64,000 bases of DNA from Sthenelais limicola (GCA_942159475.1 OW804096.1:13255871-13319870); one strand, 5' to 3'. Positions 1-12,511 are shown, numbered from the stretch's first letter. Translations and numbers: made by a program. The notes: generated by a model from the letters alone, not told the origin.

Positions 1-62
1 AAATTTGGGTTATTTGGGCGGATTGGTGAAGGCCAATTGTACTTTTTCCGAAGATCTGACCC
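1..62 (+). mobile_element. Family A MITE, right end only
   Basis: The window starts inside a copy; GGTTATTTG..GGATTGGTGAAGG and the end GATCTGACCC are present. Confidence 0.8.
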
Positions 63-514
63 ATGAAAGGGATTGGGAGCCCTTGTGTCCCCCTCAGAAT
101 CTACTGCTATTTATCTTTGGCATCAGATGCCATTAAATCTCGACTGGCAGGATAATTTCTTTTTTAATCTTTCGCAAGGAATGCAAGCAGCTAGCAGGGT
201 TCTGGTTAGATGGATTGATTAATTTGGCGAATCCAAATATTTTCCTCGTCCGTCGGAAGCATTCACATGTTCCAGGGAAGGCCTTGACAATCGGGCGATA
301 AAAGGGGAACTGATCAATGTCTCATCAATACATAATCAGCAATTATTGGTGTAAAAACAATCTGCACATGGGGCTAACGGGAGTGGGGGTGGAGTGTGGG
401 GAGGGGTGTCAAGGATAAACGGGGAAGTGGGGGCATTCAAGAAGAAGAAGGGTGTTTAAAGGGGTTTATCTGGGGCAAATCTAACGAGTTGTTTAATAAA
501 GACTAAATTATTTA

Positions 515-785
515 TGTGATGTGTTCCAGAGAAATTAGTCACCAGTCGCAAAAATGATGATTTCTAAATTGATTTATTCGCAATATCTCTTTCTATGAAT
601 GTTCTCATATTTGGAGAGTTTAGCGCTGTAACTAATATAAATACATGTATCAAGTTGTAGGACAGGGTATCAAATATATCTTTGTGTTTCCAAGGTCATA
701 ATATGGAGTACATTTAATTGCTTTATTGGTAATTGCCCACCCAGAAATATTGCAAACCTTTTTCCAAGATAAATGTAAATATGTT
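515..785 (+). mobile_element. Family B MITE, right end missing
   Basis: It begins TGTGATGTGTTCCAG and follows the family B sequence through GAAATATTGCAAAC, then ends. Confidence 0.65.
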
Positions 786-1136
786 CTGTTTGTTAAAGAG
801 TACAACGTTCATTATCAATCCCTATTTATATATACTTTCTTTCTGGTATGCCTGTAAGAACTATTGAAACAACCATTTATTATTTATCATATATTATATT
901 ATTCATTAACCATTTTCAATAACTTTGCATTTATAAAATTGGTAATGAAAAACTACTATACTAAATGATTTCTATTGCTATTTCCTTCCTTTCTTTGCCC
1001 TTATGTTTCTTTTTGCAGTTTGAAAAATATCCATTGTATGAATAATTAGGAGGGTGCACCTTTTTAGTCACATGGCAAAATCAATAGAAATAATTTTTAA
1101 AAATGTCACTCCCGATCAGGGTCCACTGCACTATAT

Positions 1137-1351
1137 TGGTCAGATTTTCGAAAAATGTACAATTGGCAGCTGTACACATTTAGGTGAATTCGGTGAATAT
1201 TAGGTGAATTCGAGTATATTCGGCATTACATTGATTCTAGCAATCGGTTTGGTTAGATTGAACTGTATTTTGAATTCATTTTTTGTCGGAAATTTGGGTT
1301 ATTTGAGAGGATTGGCGAAGTTGAATTGTACGTTTTCTGAAAATCTGACAC
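1137..1351 (+). mobile_element. Family A MITE
   Basis: Both ends are present with first-base changes. Part of the left interior is replaced by a short AGGTGAATTCG duplication. Confidence 0.85.
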
Positions 1352-1603
1352 ATAGATGTACGATATGTTTGGATCTTAAAAGCCTATTAGCATCATCGTA
1401 AATGTACGACTATGAGGTTTTTACAATACGAGGGTTGGAGCATAACCTAATGCATTTGAAAATGGTTTTCTCAGACTAGTCCTAGATCATTTGGCGTTTT
1501 ACCAATATGTAAAAGACTTTTAAGTCCTGGAAGTGGACTTTTTAAGTCCTGGAACTAACAGAACAGTTAAATTGCCCAAATTGGTGGTCAAATGATTTTC
1601 AAA

Positions 1604-1816
1604 TACTGTAAACGTATTAATGTTTGGGCAGTATTTGTTTTCATTATTTTTGTGCACCCACCTTTGTGCGTAAAAATAAATCCTGCGCAAAAGGTATAAA
1701 TTTTATTGCATAAACAACGTGTGAGGCTTCCTTGCTGCACAAATTTAAATCTATGCAAAACTCTGTCAAAGTAATTTAGTAAATTTATCTGCGCGAAAAT
1801 AAATACGTTTACAGTA
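1604..1816 (-). mobile_element. Family D MITE (TACTGTAAACG ends), CpG-poor copy
   Basis: The ends TACTGTAAACGTATTAATG and AAATAAATACGTTTACAGTA are inverted. The interior matches the inverse of 55197-55398, but most CG sites have become TG or CA. Confidence 0.8.
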
Positions 1817-2044
1817 GGTATGAATAGAACATAACACAAACTAGAGAAACTTCAGTTTTGGTCAATGTTAGCTAAGCATAGAGGAAGAAGAGAAATTTCA
1901 ATTTGAGATGTTTTCACGTGCTACCAAAGAACCCCATCCATATTAAAACACCTCACTAGCCTTCAAAAACCATCTTAAAGTGAGACAACTCCTCTTCCCC
2001 TCTCCCCTGCTGAGATGTCACTTTTTCCATTCTCGGTTCAATAA

Positions 2045-2280
2045 GGGTCAGATTTTCCGAAAATCTACAATTGGCATCTCTACACATTCAGGAACTTCTG
2101 CTAAAATAAGGCTGAAGAATTATGAATACCGGGTATATCTGAGTATATTTGTTATCGCATTGATTTAAAGTATCACTTCCGTTATGTTAAACTGCATTTT
2201 AAAGCTCATTTTTGTCTTAAATGTGGGTTATTTGATTTTATTGGTGTGGGCAAATTGTACATTTTCTGAAAATCTGACCC
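2045..2280 (+). mobile_element. Family A MITE with ATAA duplication
   Basis: Full-length, flanked by ATAA on both sides (2041-2044, 2281-2284). It belongs to the sub-type with GCATTTTAAAGCTCA interior. Confidence 0.92.
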
Positions 2281-2532
2281 ATAAAAGCCAGGGTTCCTCT
2301 ACCATGTGAAAGGTAGAGAGGCATTGAATATTTAATGCTTTTCTTATCCAAACAAACTCCATCACAAACATCAAGGTGGATCTTGTATAAAAAAACCCTA
2401 GGTGGCTTCAGTGAGGCATATTAGAGTGAGTGGAAATCAAACATGGACCATAGGCTAGGAATTATAAATAGAGGGAAATAGGTTATGGGCTATAGGTCTG
2501 AATGTTGAAGTGGGGAAGTAAACAATGACATT

Positions 2533-2908
2533 TGTGATGTGTTCCAGGAAAATGAGTCACAAGTCGCTAAATTGATATTTTTCAAAGGATTTTTTCCACA
2601 AGATTTATTTATTGAAATATTCTGATTTTAGTGCTTATAGTCATATGAATGTATGTAACAAATTTCAGGACATGGAAATAAATATATTCTTGCGTTTTGA
2701 AGGCCTTTGTATGGAGTGTATTTAGTTACTTTACTGGTAATTACCCATCAAGACACATTGCAAACTTTTTATTCGAAAATAAAAATATCTACATTAAAAT
2801 ATAGCAATAATTAGTAGGTGTCCTAGTGTTTACTATCATTGGAATCAGCTTGATCTCTTTTCAAATATGGTGATATCAAAATCCTCATTTTCCTAAAAAC
2901 GGATCACA
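2533..2908 (+). mobile_element. Family B MITE
   Basis: The left end is TGTGATGTGTTCCAGGAAAA. The right end (CTCATTTTCC..GGATCACA) has lost the part that normally mirrors AGTCGCAAAA. Confidence 0.75.
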
Positions 2909-3002
2909 TTTGGTGGATTAAATGTTTATTGACATTAACATAGGGTAATAAGATCAGGTTGTCATAAGTAATCCGATGTTACAGACTATGGCATTAATAT
3001 AA

Positions 3003-3240
3003 GGGTGAAGCCGCCAGAAAATGTACAATTAGTCTTCATCAATCCTCTCAAATAACCCAAATTTCAGACGAAGATAAAGTTCAAAATACAGTTCAACCTA
3101 ACCAAACAGATTGCTAGAATCAATGCACTGCCAAATATACTCGAATTTACCTACTATTGACCAAATGTCAGCCTAATGTAGCAGAATTTTCTAAATGTGT
3201 ACAGCTGCCAATTGTACATTTTTTTTTAAAAATCTGACCC
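3003..3240 (-). mobile_element. Family A MITE with ATAA duplication
   Basis: Full-length, ATAA on both sides. The left tip is GGGTGAAGCCGCCAG and the right tip the standard CTGACCC type, so the ends are of two kinds. Confidence 0.92.
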
Positions 3241-3439
3241 ATAACGTTAATTCCGTCAACCACTAAAGCTGTTACCTGGGTAACAGGCTCAAAGCAAATG
3301 GAGCAAGACATCAGAAAATGCCTTCACCAAGCCTTGCTTAAAACCAAATCTACTTTTCACTCGAGGTCTACCCCTCAGATCAGACAAGAATGGTATATCC
3401 GCCTACTTCACTAATCGGTTTCCTGGCCTAGGACTCGGC

Positions 3440-3570
3440 GTTTTAATGGGCATATAATGACAACTAGCGGTCTTAATGGAATCATAATGGCAATTTGTGG
3501 TTTGAGGCGAGAGGCTTTCCCTTCGTTTGAAGGTACTCTCTTAACTTTGGGCCTAGACTGTTTTTAAATT
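3440..3570 (+). repeat. Copy of the CTGAGGGAAAGC repeat
   Basis: AATGGAATCATAATGGCAAT and GCGAGAGGCTTTCCC are shared with the inverse of the units at 21830-22150. Confidence 0.5.
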
Positions 3571-3706
3571 ATTCAAATGAAAGCCAGAATGTTGTTAATT
3601 CAACTGTATGTAGAGCTGCCGGTTATAAATTTCTCATGACTTCCCCCACAGGCAGAATATTGAGGAAATAATGGATCTGCAGTATTTCTAAATGGCTTAG
3701 CTAAAG

Positions 3707-4056
3707 CAATAGGGGAGTTGCATGTATCACTGCGCATGTCTGTCACAGTGCATGCTGGAATGGATTCTGTTCAAATCTGACATAAAAATATTTGGCAACG
3801 TTTTCATCTAAAATTGCAAGAATGTTTTCAAAAATTTATTCTTTGTGTAAATGATCTATGAAAACCAAATGCACGATGGGTAAGATGAAATCTTGTATTA
3901 TGGAAACATGCATGACACATGGATATTGACATTTGAATACCAATGAAAATTCCATGCTGAACATGGCATGTTTTCTATAGATTTTACACAGTACCATTAG
4001 TCCCATAATTCCATGTGAATCAAGATTCAAAATGGCGGCTATGCAAGTCCCCAATT
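3707..4056 (-). mobile_element. Family C foldback element
   Basis: The ends CAATAGGGGAGTTGCAT and ATGCAAGTCCCCAATTG are imperfect inverse copies. The interior carries GCGCATGTCTGT and ATGGCGGC, shared with the other family C copies. Confidence 0.75.
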
Positions 4057-4201
4057 GTAATGTCTTACCCCTTCTGCACTATATGGTATAAGTACACACT
4101 CATTTGGGAGATAATACATGCAGCCAATTCTCATTTGGAAACAATGATGCAATACTTTACCACTAGAAATATGTACCACTAGAATTTCAATTCCATCAGA
4201 T

Positions 4202-4322
4202 GTCAGGGTGGCCGAGTGGTCTAAGGCGCCAGACTCAAGGACTGATCTCCTTGCCAACCAGCAGCAGGTCTGAGCATTCTGGTCCACGAATGTGGGCGTG
4301 GGTTCGAATCCCACTTCTGACA
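4202..4322 (+). tRNA. tRNA-Leu (CAA), with intron
   Basis: The exons are 4202-4239 and 4277-4322, with a 37-nt intron (4240-4276) one base after the anticodon CAA (4236-4238). The acceptor stem GTCAGGG pairs with TTCTGAC, the D-arm has GGCCGAGTGGTC, the variable arm is long (GGTCCACGAATGTGGGC) as in class II tRNAs, and the T-arm has GGTTCGAATCC. A run of five T at 4327-4331 can end Pol III transcription. It appears intact. Confidence 0.95.
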
Positions 4323-4502
4323 ATAGTTTTTGAAGGCTCTCTGCCGATTCTGAAGTACAGATGGAAGTCAAGAAATGGCTTTTATAATGTTTTGTTTTTG
4401 TAAACAAAGTATTAGTCTGTAAAATATAACGCTTCTCTGGGCTTTGGCTAATTTTTAGACAAAATATTAGCTCAAAAATATTTTTGTGATCACATTAAGT
4501 TG

Positions 4503-6057
4503 TAATTTAAGTCGCATTCAGTAGCAGAATTTAACAGTATTAACATTGATCTGCTCCTGTTGAAATTGTCCATGTACGGTATCAAGGGCACACTACTTGA
4601 ACTGGTCAAATCCTTTTGTAAGGGTCGTATACAACATACTCTTTTTAATAATGAAATCTCTGACCCAATGATACTGAAGACCGGCATACCCCAGGGAACC
4701 ATATTGGGCCCGATCATGTTTAGTTTGTATATCAACGATTTATCTGATCAGAACTTTAACAGTGACATACTTTTATATGCAGATGACTGTGTAATGTGTC
4801 TACCTCTTTATAATGCTAGATATGCCAAGCTACTTGAAAATGACTTAACAATATTTGATGATTGGACAAAAAAAAATGGCCTCATGGCTAACATTAAGAA
4901 AACAAAAGTCCAAATTTTACTTTCCAACAAAGCAAAATTCACCCGGGACATTGAAATAAGAATGAGGGGATCCACCCTAGATCGTGTTGCAACTTTCAAG
5001 TATCTTGGTATTACTATTGACGAGCAGATGAATTTCTGTAGCCATGTTAACATAGTGTGTGGTATAGCAGGAAAATATCTCAGAAAAATAATGTGTCTAG
5101 GTCACTTGATAGATGGGAAGATAGCCCTGCAGATCTATAAAAGTTTTGTGCTGCCTATTCTGGAAAATGGTGCTCTCTTTGTAGATTTTGGTTCGAAGAG
5201 TAATTACGGCCGCCTACAGTCTATACAAAACCGTGCCCTGAGATTAATCAATAAGTTGAACAAATTCAGGAATCTAAGCATGTTCCAATCACATAAAAAA
5301 TATGGCCTGCTACCATTAGCCCTGAGAAGGGAAGTAAGAATGCTGACCCTGTCACATGGGTATGATGAAAAGGTGACGGATAATAGAGCAAGGTACAATT
5401 TAAGGGGTGGGGCCTTGAATAAGATCCCGGTAAAGAGATGGAAAAGGACTTCTCTAAGTCATACAACTCTCGGCCGGCTACCCACTCTGTGGAACGGTTT
5501 AAATGAAAATATTAGACTGTTGGAGGGGAAACACCAATTTAAGGCAGCCGTGGTTAAACTCTACTGGGCTAAGTTCAACGCAGCTGGTTTTATCTAGCCA
5601 TTGATTGACCTGTTTATTGTGGTTCATAAGTGGTCTTGTATATTGAGTATATTGTTTATTATTTGGTTGACTGACCTAAACTGTATTTGTATGGTTTTTC
5701 TGGTGACGTGAATATAGGGATTTTCGTGTAAGGATCTAAACAAACAGTGACTTTTTTGGACTCTGTGTATGGATGCACGGCGTCAATGATCATCTAAATC
5801 TAATCACCTTTCTCAACTCATTAATATGTTTTACCTTATACCCAAAATGGAAAAAAGTTTACATGTATAATATTTGTGTCGTATTTGAATGATTGACTAT
5901 TTGACTATGATTTAATTGCGTAATCAATTTGACTAGTGATTGTACAATTTCATGAATTAATTTGTATTACTATTATTTAATTATGTTTATATAGGCTGAA
6001 AATGTTGTACTTAGTACATGAGCTTATGAATAAAAAACAAACAAACAAACAAACAAA
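4503..6057 (+). mobile_element. 5'-truncated non-LTR retrotransposon (LINE)
   Basis: The insert has the last part of a reverse transcriptase frame, a 3' UTR of about 430 bp and a tail of AAAC units (about 6030-6057) after an AATAAA-like motif. The 5' part, including the endonuclease and the RT fingers, is missing, as is usual after incomplete reverse transcription. It starts about 180 bp after the tRNA-Leu gene. The RT motif style and C-terminal LWNGLN-like segment fit the Jockey/CR1-type LINEs; I cannot be more exact. Confidence 0.85.
4506..5597 (+). pseudogene. LINE reverse transcriptase, C-terminal two thirds
   Basis: The frame is open from about 4506 to the stop at 5597, without an initiator that makes sense, because the gene is truncated. 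It starts just before RT motif A, read here as EFNSINIDLLLLKL, where families normally have F-D; the catalytic Asp is Asn in this copy. Then follow PQGTILGPIMFSLYINDL (motif B), LLYADD (motif C, intact) and KYLGITID. The C-terminal part ends with LPTLWNGLNENIRLL, typical of the region after the thumb in LINEs. With truncation and a changed motif A residue this copy cannot be active. Confidence 0.85.
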
Positions 6058-6431
6058 TTTAATTCCCATTTCGGTGATGCTCTTATACCAAACTGGTTTA
6101 TTATTCAAAATAAGGGTTTTATGGGTGCCAATATAGTGAATGACAGGTTGTAATTATACATTACATGGAAAGTTATCTGTTTACTTACATACTAGGACAC
6201 TGTTTACTATATATCATTTGGAAAGGCAGGTTTCTATGACTTGCACAACTTACATAAGCAGGGATATTTGTGTCGATCTAATACCAGAACTATATATATA
6301 TTATTCCCCTGGTTATTTGCATATGTAAGTAACACATGTGTGGCAGAGGAATTTTAATCTGAGACAAGCAACTAACTTTACAATGCCTCCGACCATGGTG
6401 GAGGGATGGGGAGTAGGTATGTATCGAAACA

Positions 6432-6777
6432 CAATAGGGGAATTGCATAGCCGCCATTTTGAATCTTGATTCGCATGGAATTATGGGACTATAATTGTCC
6501 AGTCTAAAATCTATAGAAAACATGCCATGTTCAGCATGGATTATTTATCAATGCTCTAATGTCAATATCCATGTGTTTTACATGTTTCAATAACACAATT
6601 CCCCATCTTTCCCTTCATGCATTTGGTTTTCATAGATACAAGCTCTGATATTGGTGAAAACATTCTTGTAAGTTTGGATAAAAATGTTGCCAAATATTTG
6701 TATGTCAGATTTCAACAGAATCCACCCCAGGATGCTCTGTAACAGACATGCGCAGTGACATATGCAAATCCCTTATT
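6432..6777 (+). mobile_element. Family C foldback element
   Basis: It is the same element as 3707-4056 in the other orientation, from CAATAGGGGAATTGCATAG to ATGCAAATCCCTTATT. Confidence 0.75.
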
Positions 6778-7316
6778 AAAGTTATAACTATAATAGTATG
6801 TAAAGATGGAAGAACGATTTTCTCTTCAAACTGCCATGTCTGACAGTGTTTTCTATCCCACTGGGATGAATCAAATATGGGATTCTAAACTCTTAAATAC
6901 TCCAAACACATTTACTTCTTACATCAATGATCCAGAGTATATGGGCCAGTGACATAACGATCATGCTTGAAATCCAAGCAAACTTTCCCAACATCAGGAA
7001 CTTAGCACCAAGTGTCACTTTACTGCATGGCCTCTACTTTCTATGCTTTCTACTCTATAGTTTTTCTACCCCTCTCCAGCCACCAGTGATAAATCTAGTT
7101 GTTTATACCTCTCAGTGGACAGAGTACGAGCTGTCCCGCCCCTGCTTACACACACCTGGGTAAATACATGTAGGCTGTCTGGCAGGCCCATATTTCACCC
7201 ATGCAATCTGCCATACAGGACTCCACTCAAGGTAGATATATTGCCTTGTGTTAGCCAGGATAGGCCATGTTATAGCTCTGGTCAACAACCTGTGTCATAA
7301 TATCATTTGGTGGACG

Positions 7317-7385
7317 GTCATATTTTCAGAAAATGCACAATCTCAGATTCTGCTAAATTAAAGTGAAAAATGATAAATACTAGGT
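7317..7385 (+). mobile_element. Family A MITE, left part, interrupted
   Basis: GGTCATATTTTCAGAAAATG to AATACTAGGTA. The rest of the copy resumes at about 7787. Confidence 0.7.
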
Positions 7386-7786
7386 ACTGCTTTATTATTT
7401 GTTTGAACGATGCTACGTGCCTCCTACTCCGACCAGTGCTACCATGCTACTGAGGACTTGGAAGGTCCTCAGACGTGGGTAACCAATACCTCACTGTTCC
7501 CTTAGTGATGTTGACATTATGACATCACAAGAGGTGCTCATGTGTCCAGGTGATGATACCTGGGGATCGATGCAGGTATCAGTTAATGATATCTGCATGG
7601 ATGAGTATTATTGAATTTTGAGGCATGGAGCTACACTATATGTGTGGATACATGCATTTGATTCAAAAACTCCTTCCATTATATATTATAATGTTTGGCA
7701 CAACATGGTTTCGCTTGTTAAAGCTCATCAGGCACAATATGTGGGCCCTGTGTGGGCCTATATTGTTAGGTGGGGGGCTTTATTAA
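7386..7786. other. Insertion of about 400 bp in a family A copy
   Basis: The sequence separates two halves of one family A element at a TA site. It has no long open frame and no clear inverted ends. The type of insert is unknown. Confidence 0.5.
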
Positions 7787-7932
7787 ATATCTGAGTATAT
7801 TCTGTATTGTATTCATTCAATTAAGCTGTTGGCTTATGTTGAGCTGTATTTTGAACCTAATTTTATTCTTAAATTTGGGTTATTTGAGAGGATTGTTGAA
7901 GGCTAATTGTACATTTTCTGAAAATCTGACCC
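7787..7932 (+). mobile_element. Family A MITE, right part, interrupted
   Basis: It continues the copy at 7317-7385 from TATCTGAGTATATTCTG to the end CTGACCC. Confidence 0.7.
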
Positions 7933-8087
7933 TGGAATCTGGACAGCAGAAGGTTACCTCAGCATTAAGGGGAGAAACCTGTTCTAAAAGAGAACTTTTA
8001 CCAAACTTGGAAAGATATAATATATTTCGCCCAGCAATTCTACCCATTTTGACTTGAAGTTTAATGTTGTTTCTTTCAGTTCATTGT

Positions 8088-8144
8088 TCTACTTATTTGG
8101 GGGAGGGGGTAAAGTTAATTGTACATCTTCTGGTGACTTCACTC
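8088..8144 (+). mobile_element. Family A MITE, right-end fragment
   Basis: ACTTATTTGGGGGAGG to TCTGGTGACTTCACTC, a degenerate right end with the GGTGACTTCACC-type tip. Confidence 0.55.
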
Positions 8145-8192
8145 ATACATGCAAAAGAAGCAAATATCATCAGTTCTTTGTCAGACACATGT

Positions 8193-8422
8193 GGGTCAGA
8201 TTTTCAAAAAATGTACAATTGGCAGCTGTATATATTTAATTCTGCTAAATAAGGCTGCAATGTGCAATCTACTTGCTAAATTCGAGTATATTCGGCATTG
8301 CATTGATTCTAGCAATATGTTTTGTTAGGTTGAACTGTATTTTGAACCTGATATATGTATTGAATTTGGGTTATTGAGAGAATTGGTGAAGATAAATTGT
8401 ACATTTTCTGGCGATTCCACCC
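8193..8422 (+). mobile_element. Family A MITE
   Basis: The left tip is GGGTCAGATTTTC and the right tip CTGGCGATTCCACCC, so the tips are of two types. Confidence 0.88.
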
Positions 8423-8769
8423 ACATATACAGATACACCTGGTAGGGATGGACCGACTGGATACTATTGTGATGTGAGACAGGAGCATTGAGTCGTCCTA
8501 GTATAACAATAGTCACTCTGTGGCTATCAGTCACTGTCACCCACTCACTGAGTCCCTCATGAGTTCCTCCACTCACGCCCCTGGACATCACACACAGCTG
8601 GGCTATAGATCCTTGCACTATGTTTGGAGACTTTCTAAAAACGTCATCAGCTGGGCTATAGATCTGAGCATTATGTCTTCAATTGGAAAGGCATGTGAAC
8701 TAGAATCTATTTCTAATGGAATGTATCTATTTCCTAAGAAAGGAACCTATTTGATTTTTTAAGAATGTA

Positions 8770-8960
8770 TGCATACAGTGAAATCTCGCATAAAGATCAT
8801 CTCTCTATAGAGACCACCCCGCTATTAAGACCAGTTTCTCTCAGTCCCAAATTGTTTTTCTCTTATTAGGTTAGCCCCGCTAATGAGACCACCTCTGCTC
8901 CGAAAGACCACTTTAAAAAAAGACGATAAATGATTTCTGGAGTTTTCCTAAATAGACACA
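8770..8960 (+). mobile_element. Fragment of a pogo/Tc1-like element end
   Basis: ACAGTGAAATCTCGCATAAAG is followed by repeated AGACCAC..TATTAAGACC phrases, the style of pogo-like element ends. The other end was not found. Confidence 0.35.
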
Positions 8961-9298
8961 TTACAATCGCTGATAAATAACGGTTGATTTATTTAGAAAA
9001 ACCTCCCTCTAAGGTGTGTGCGTAGCGGAGAGTGGATCCTAAAATCAATTCTTAAAGTAGAATTTATTTAGTTAAATGGGGAATTGCACAGGAAATTGAG
9101 TATTAGTATTCCAGAATCCTACAAAGGAATCCCTTGCATTGTTTGACTATTAATGCATGATTTATTGAGTATAACCTCCACAATTCTCCAAGGGCGGGAC
9201 CGGAGTGACAGAGCTGATGACCAGGAGCCCCAGTGCCTATAACTGATGTGTCTAGTGTTACTTGATACTGAGGGATGAGGTGCTGTTATTCTATACTC

Positions 9299-9491
9299 GG
9301 GTCAGACCGTCGGACAATGTACAATTGGCAGTCTTAAACATTAAGAAAAGTATGTTTATTAAGGCTGAAAACTTGTAAATAACAGGTATATCGGTGTACA
9401 ATTGGTACTGTATTGATTCAAGAGATGTGTTTGGTTGTGATGAGTTATATTTGAACCATATTCCTGTCTTGAATTTAGAGGATTGTTATAT
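9299..9491 (+). mobile_element. Family A MITE, left part, split by the 10.5-kb transposon
   Basis: GGGTCAGACCGTCGG to GAGGATTGTTATAT. The right part is at 20039-20069. Flanks are ACTC on the left and ACTT on the right of the rejoined element. Confidence 0.85.
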
Positions 9492-9520
9492 GAGTAATTC
9501 CACCAATTGGTCGACATATG
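9492..9520 (+). repeat. Left terminal inverted repeat of the 10.5-kb transposon
   Basis: This 29-bp end matches the inverse of 20006-20034 with one difference (T against C at the fifth base). It contains the palindromic pieces CCAATTGG and GTCGAC and ends in CATATG. The flanking ATAT at 9488-9491 is the left target duplication. Confidence 0.9.
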
Positions 9521-12511
9521 CCGGCCTGGGGCTGAAAATTCTCCAAAATTTTAAATAGCTTCTATCGTTTTAATCTTTCCCATACTTAAACTAGACATGT
9601 TTCTGCAAATATAGGCGAAATTGGGCATGTTAATAATGAAAACCCTGGCAAGGGCAGCGTTTCGAACACTGTAACCTAATTTCTCATTTCAACCTCTATA
9701 TGTGGCCTCACCAGAGGAGTTTGGGGGAAATCTTATAGGTAAATTCTAGGTAAATCTTCTATTAACATCCCTAAAGATCTTAATTAAACATATAATGTAA
9801 CGCTTTCTTTCACTATAACATCTATATACGAGCTTGAAGCATTTTGGATGGAGATTCCTATTTTGAAATGGTTACATACTAAATGTTGGTTGCCATGGCA
9901 ACACATTATGCTTTAAAAAATGATTTTAATTCAACGTTTTTCTCAAATATCAAGATTTATTTGATATGAATTAATTAAATATATATTTAATCTAAATAAG
10001 TGAGGATCTAGATTGGTCATATCATGAAAGCAATTTCGATACCAAATACTTCAGGTGTTCCATAAATGTTACCTTGGAAACATAATCATTAGTAACTAAT
10101 TGTGGTAGGAAGGTTTACCGGAAGACTATCTTATCTTAATACTGGAGTATCTATTCAGGGTTTCTGTATAAATACAGAAACTCCAAATAGATACTCCAGT
10201 ATTGAATCTTAGAATTGTTCTTATTACAGAATTTCAGTTTCTTATAATCTAAGTGTCTAAGTGATCCTCTTGTTAAGTTTGGCTGGTTTCACAGCATTTT
10301 ATGAGATTGTTACTATGGCAACCAAATGCCAATGCAGAACCTTCCAGTCCCGCTTATATTTGACTTATATCTATTAAATGACCCTACTTAGCCAATACTG
10401 ATCGTATTCCATTTTTAAAAGCAGTTTCAGAATCCTGACAGTACAGGCTTTCATTGAAATTAAATCATTTTGGCTTATGTCCGTGTCGGTTATTGTCTGT
10501 GTCAGCTTATCTCATGTTGGCTTTATTTATATAATCCCCTTGATAGACCCCAAAATGAATTGATTCATACTACTAGTTTTATTTTGACAGGAATTCAGAG
10601 TGCATGCAAATTTGGGAGCCTGTTTAGTGGAAAATGATCATTAGCCTTAGGTGTCTTTAGTCACACCTGTTAAAATTTATCAACTGAGGAATGTACAATA
10701 TTACTTATGTGATTGTGCGAGATTCAGGAAATGAACAAAATCAGAGGATCTGGTCGCCATGTCTTTTCCATATACCCTCTCCCTATGGCTGCTTCATATC
10801 ACTCATTGGCCAGTGGGATCCCAGGTAGTTCCTTGTCCTGATATCACCATTCTTGTGGTAATGTCTATGTTCTATTTATATCGGTATTTTAAAAATACAC
10901 CCCATTAACAAAATTATCTTTTAGTGAAAATGAATATATGAGATATCAACGTATCAAGCATCATGAAACCTAGCTAATGGTTTTGTAAGGACAGATTCAT
11001 CAAAATAGCAAAATATAAAGAGGAAAATAAACCTCAGGGTGTTACGTTGTGTCAATTCTATTTATGATGACCAAAATTTCCCACAGAACGGCATACTTTG
11101 TAGGTAAACACGGTTTGGGTTTGTTGACCTTACATATATATATATATACATATATTATATATCTAATAGTCTTTGCGTGTATATCCAGTCATTATCCTTC
11201 CTAAATATGAAAATATACAAGATAGAGTGGTTGGGAAATATTAGAGAACTATAGGTAAACGTGAGCAATTCTTCAGAATCTACTTTTGATATAATTATGT
11301 CCAAACATCTTATACAGAATGAGCTTGCCATGAATTGCTATATTGGCATATATCCTTTGCGTCCTAGATTGAATATTACTTCCCTTGACTTCCCTCCTTA
11401 GTTTTCTGAATTCAATATATACAATAGCAGATGCATGAATATATTTAGCCATTTATTAATATCATTTCACGCTATATTTTATATTTGTCCGATCATGGTA
11501 TATGTTCAGTGAGGGACAAAATAATTATACAGAGTCAGTCCCCTTTTCAAATATATACATTACAATTAAGTAACAACAATGGCTGTAGAAGTTCAGTAAT
11601 ATCAAATTTGCTTTAACACAAGAACAGTTAGTTTTTAGATTATATTATGGTTGCATTCAATTTCATGTATTCAAAACAATCTTTATGATGAACTGTCAAA
11701 TATCCTGTATTTATGATAATTTATACAAATACTCATGTTGGTAACGATCAACAGCTATGTACATACACATGAATAATATTCTAATAAAAGGGTTTTGCAA
11801 AAAACTATTGTACACTTATAGCAGAAAAGAGTCACAATCCATGTGCTGTTGACTACATATTTGTTGGGTCATGTGACGGTATACCAAACAATCACAACCA
11901 CGCCCTGATGGAACATTTTATAGAACCGTCATTCATTACTTAGCCACTGGCCTAAACAGACCGCACCTTGCAAAAATATATACAGCTGTGTTCATGGCGG
12001 AAATCATTTCTGTTTCATCAAACCTCTTTATGTTATATATTATTTTCTTCATATCTCGCCTGATTATTAAGCCTCAGCCAAATGTCTATCTGTTTACTTT
12101 GAGGTATTTCCAATTTCAAAATATAAAACTCCTTTTCTCCACACAGTTACTATAATCACCTTAAAACGAAACAGTTCCACCATTCAGACCGTGTGCAACT
12201 AGCTTAATCAAGATAATCCTGGCCTATCTGTGCTGCCTTATCAATCAAACACCACACATCTGTACACTTCAAACTAGGCAAACACATGTGTTATGTACCC
12301 TAGACAGGGAAGAGAGTGCGTGTGTGTGTGTGTGTTGGATTGGGGGGAGGAGTAACCAGCTTGTTTGTGTATTCAATAGAAATGCATCGAGCTCCCCACG
12401 CAGAAAAATTACACTATTTTATTTATTACATAGAGTTTGTCATAACGATTCAATATCTCTTTTCGAGTGGTATATTTGGCATATGAGATATATCTTTTTG
12501 TGAACACTATA
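9521..12511. other. Non-coding left part of the large transposon
   Basis: This stretch has no open frame of note on either strand apart from short chance ones. It contains the hairpin at 10138-10203, a short TA run near 11135-11160 and a GT run near 12314-12335. It is AT-rich with no MITE copies. It could be a 3' UTR or intergenic part of the element, or hold an unrecognised non-coding gene. Confidence 0.5.
10138..10203. repeat. Long hairpin inside the large transposon
   Basis: Two arms of about 31 bp starting AATACTGGAGTATCTATT pair with three mismatches around a 4-base loop (TAAA). It lies about 0.65 kb from the left TIR in non-coding sequence. A nested small foldback element or a structural site are both possible. 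Confidence 0.75.

Noticed and set aside
4039..4407. Frames on both strands over the tRNA-Leu gene
   Set aside because: They overlap an intact tRNA and run into a family C element.
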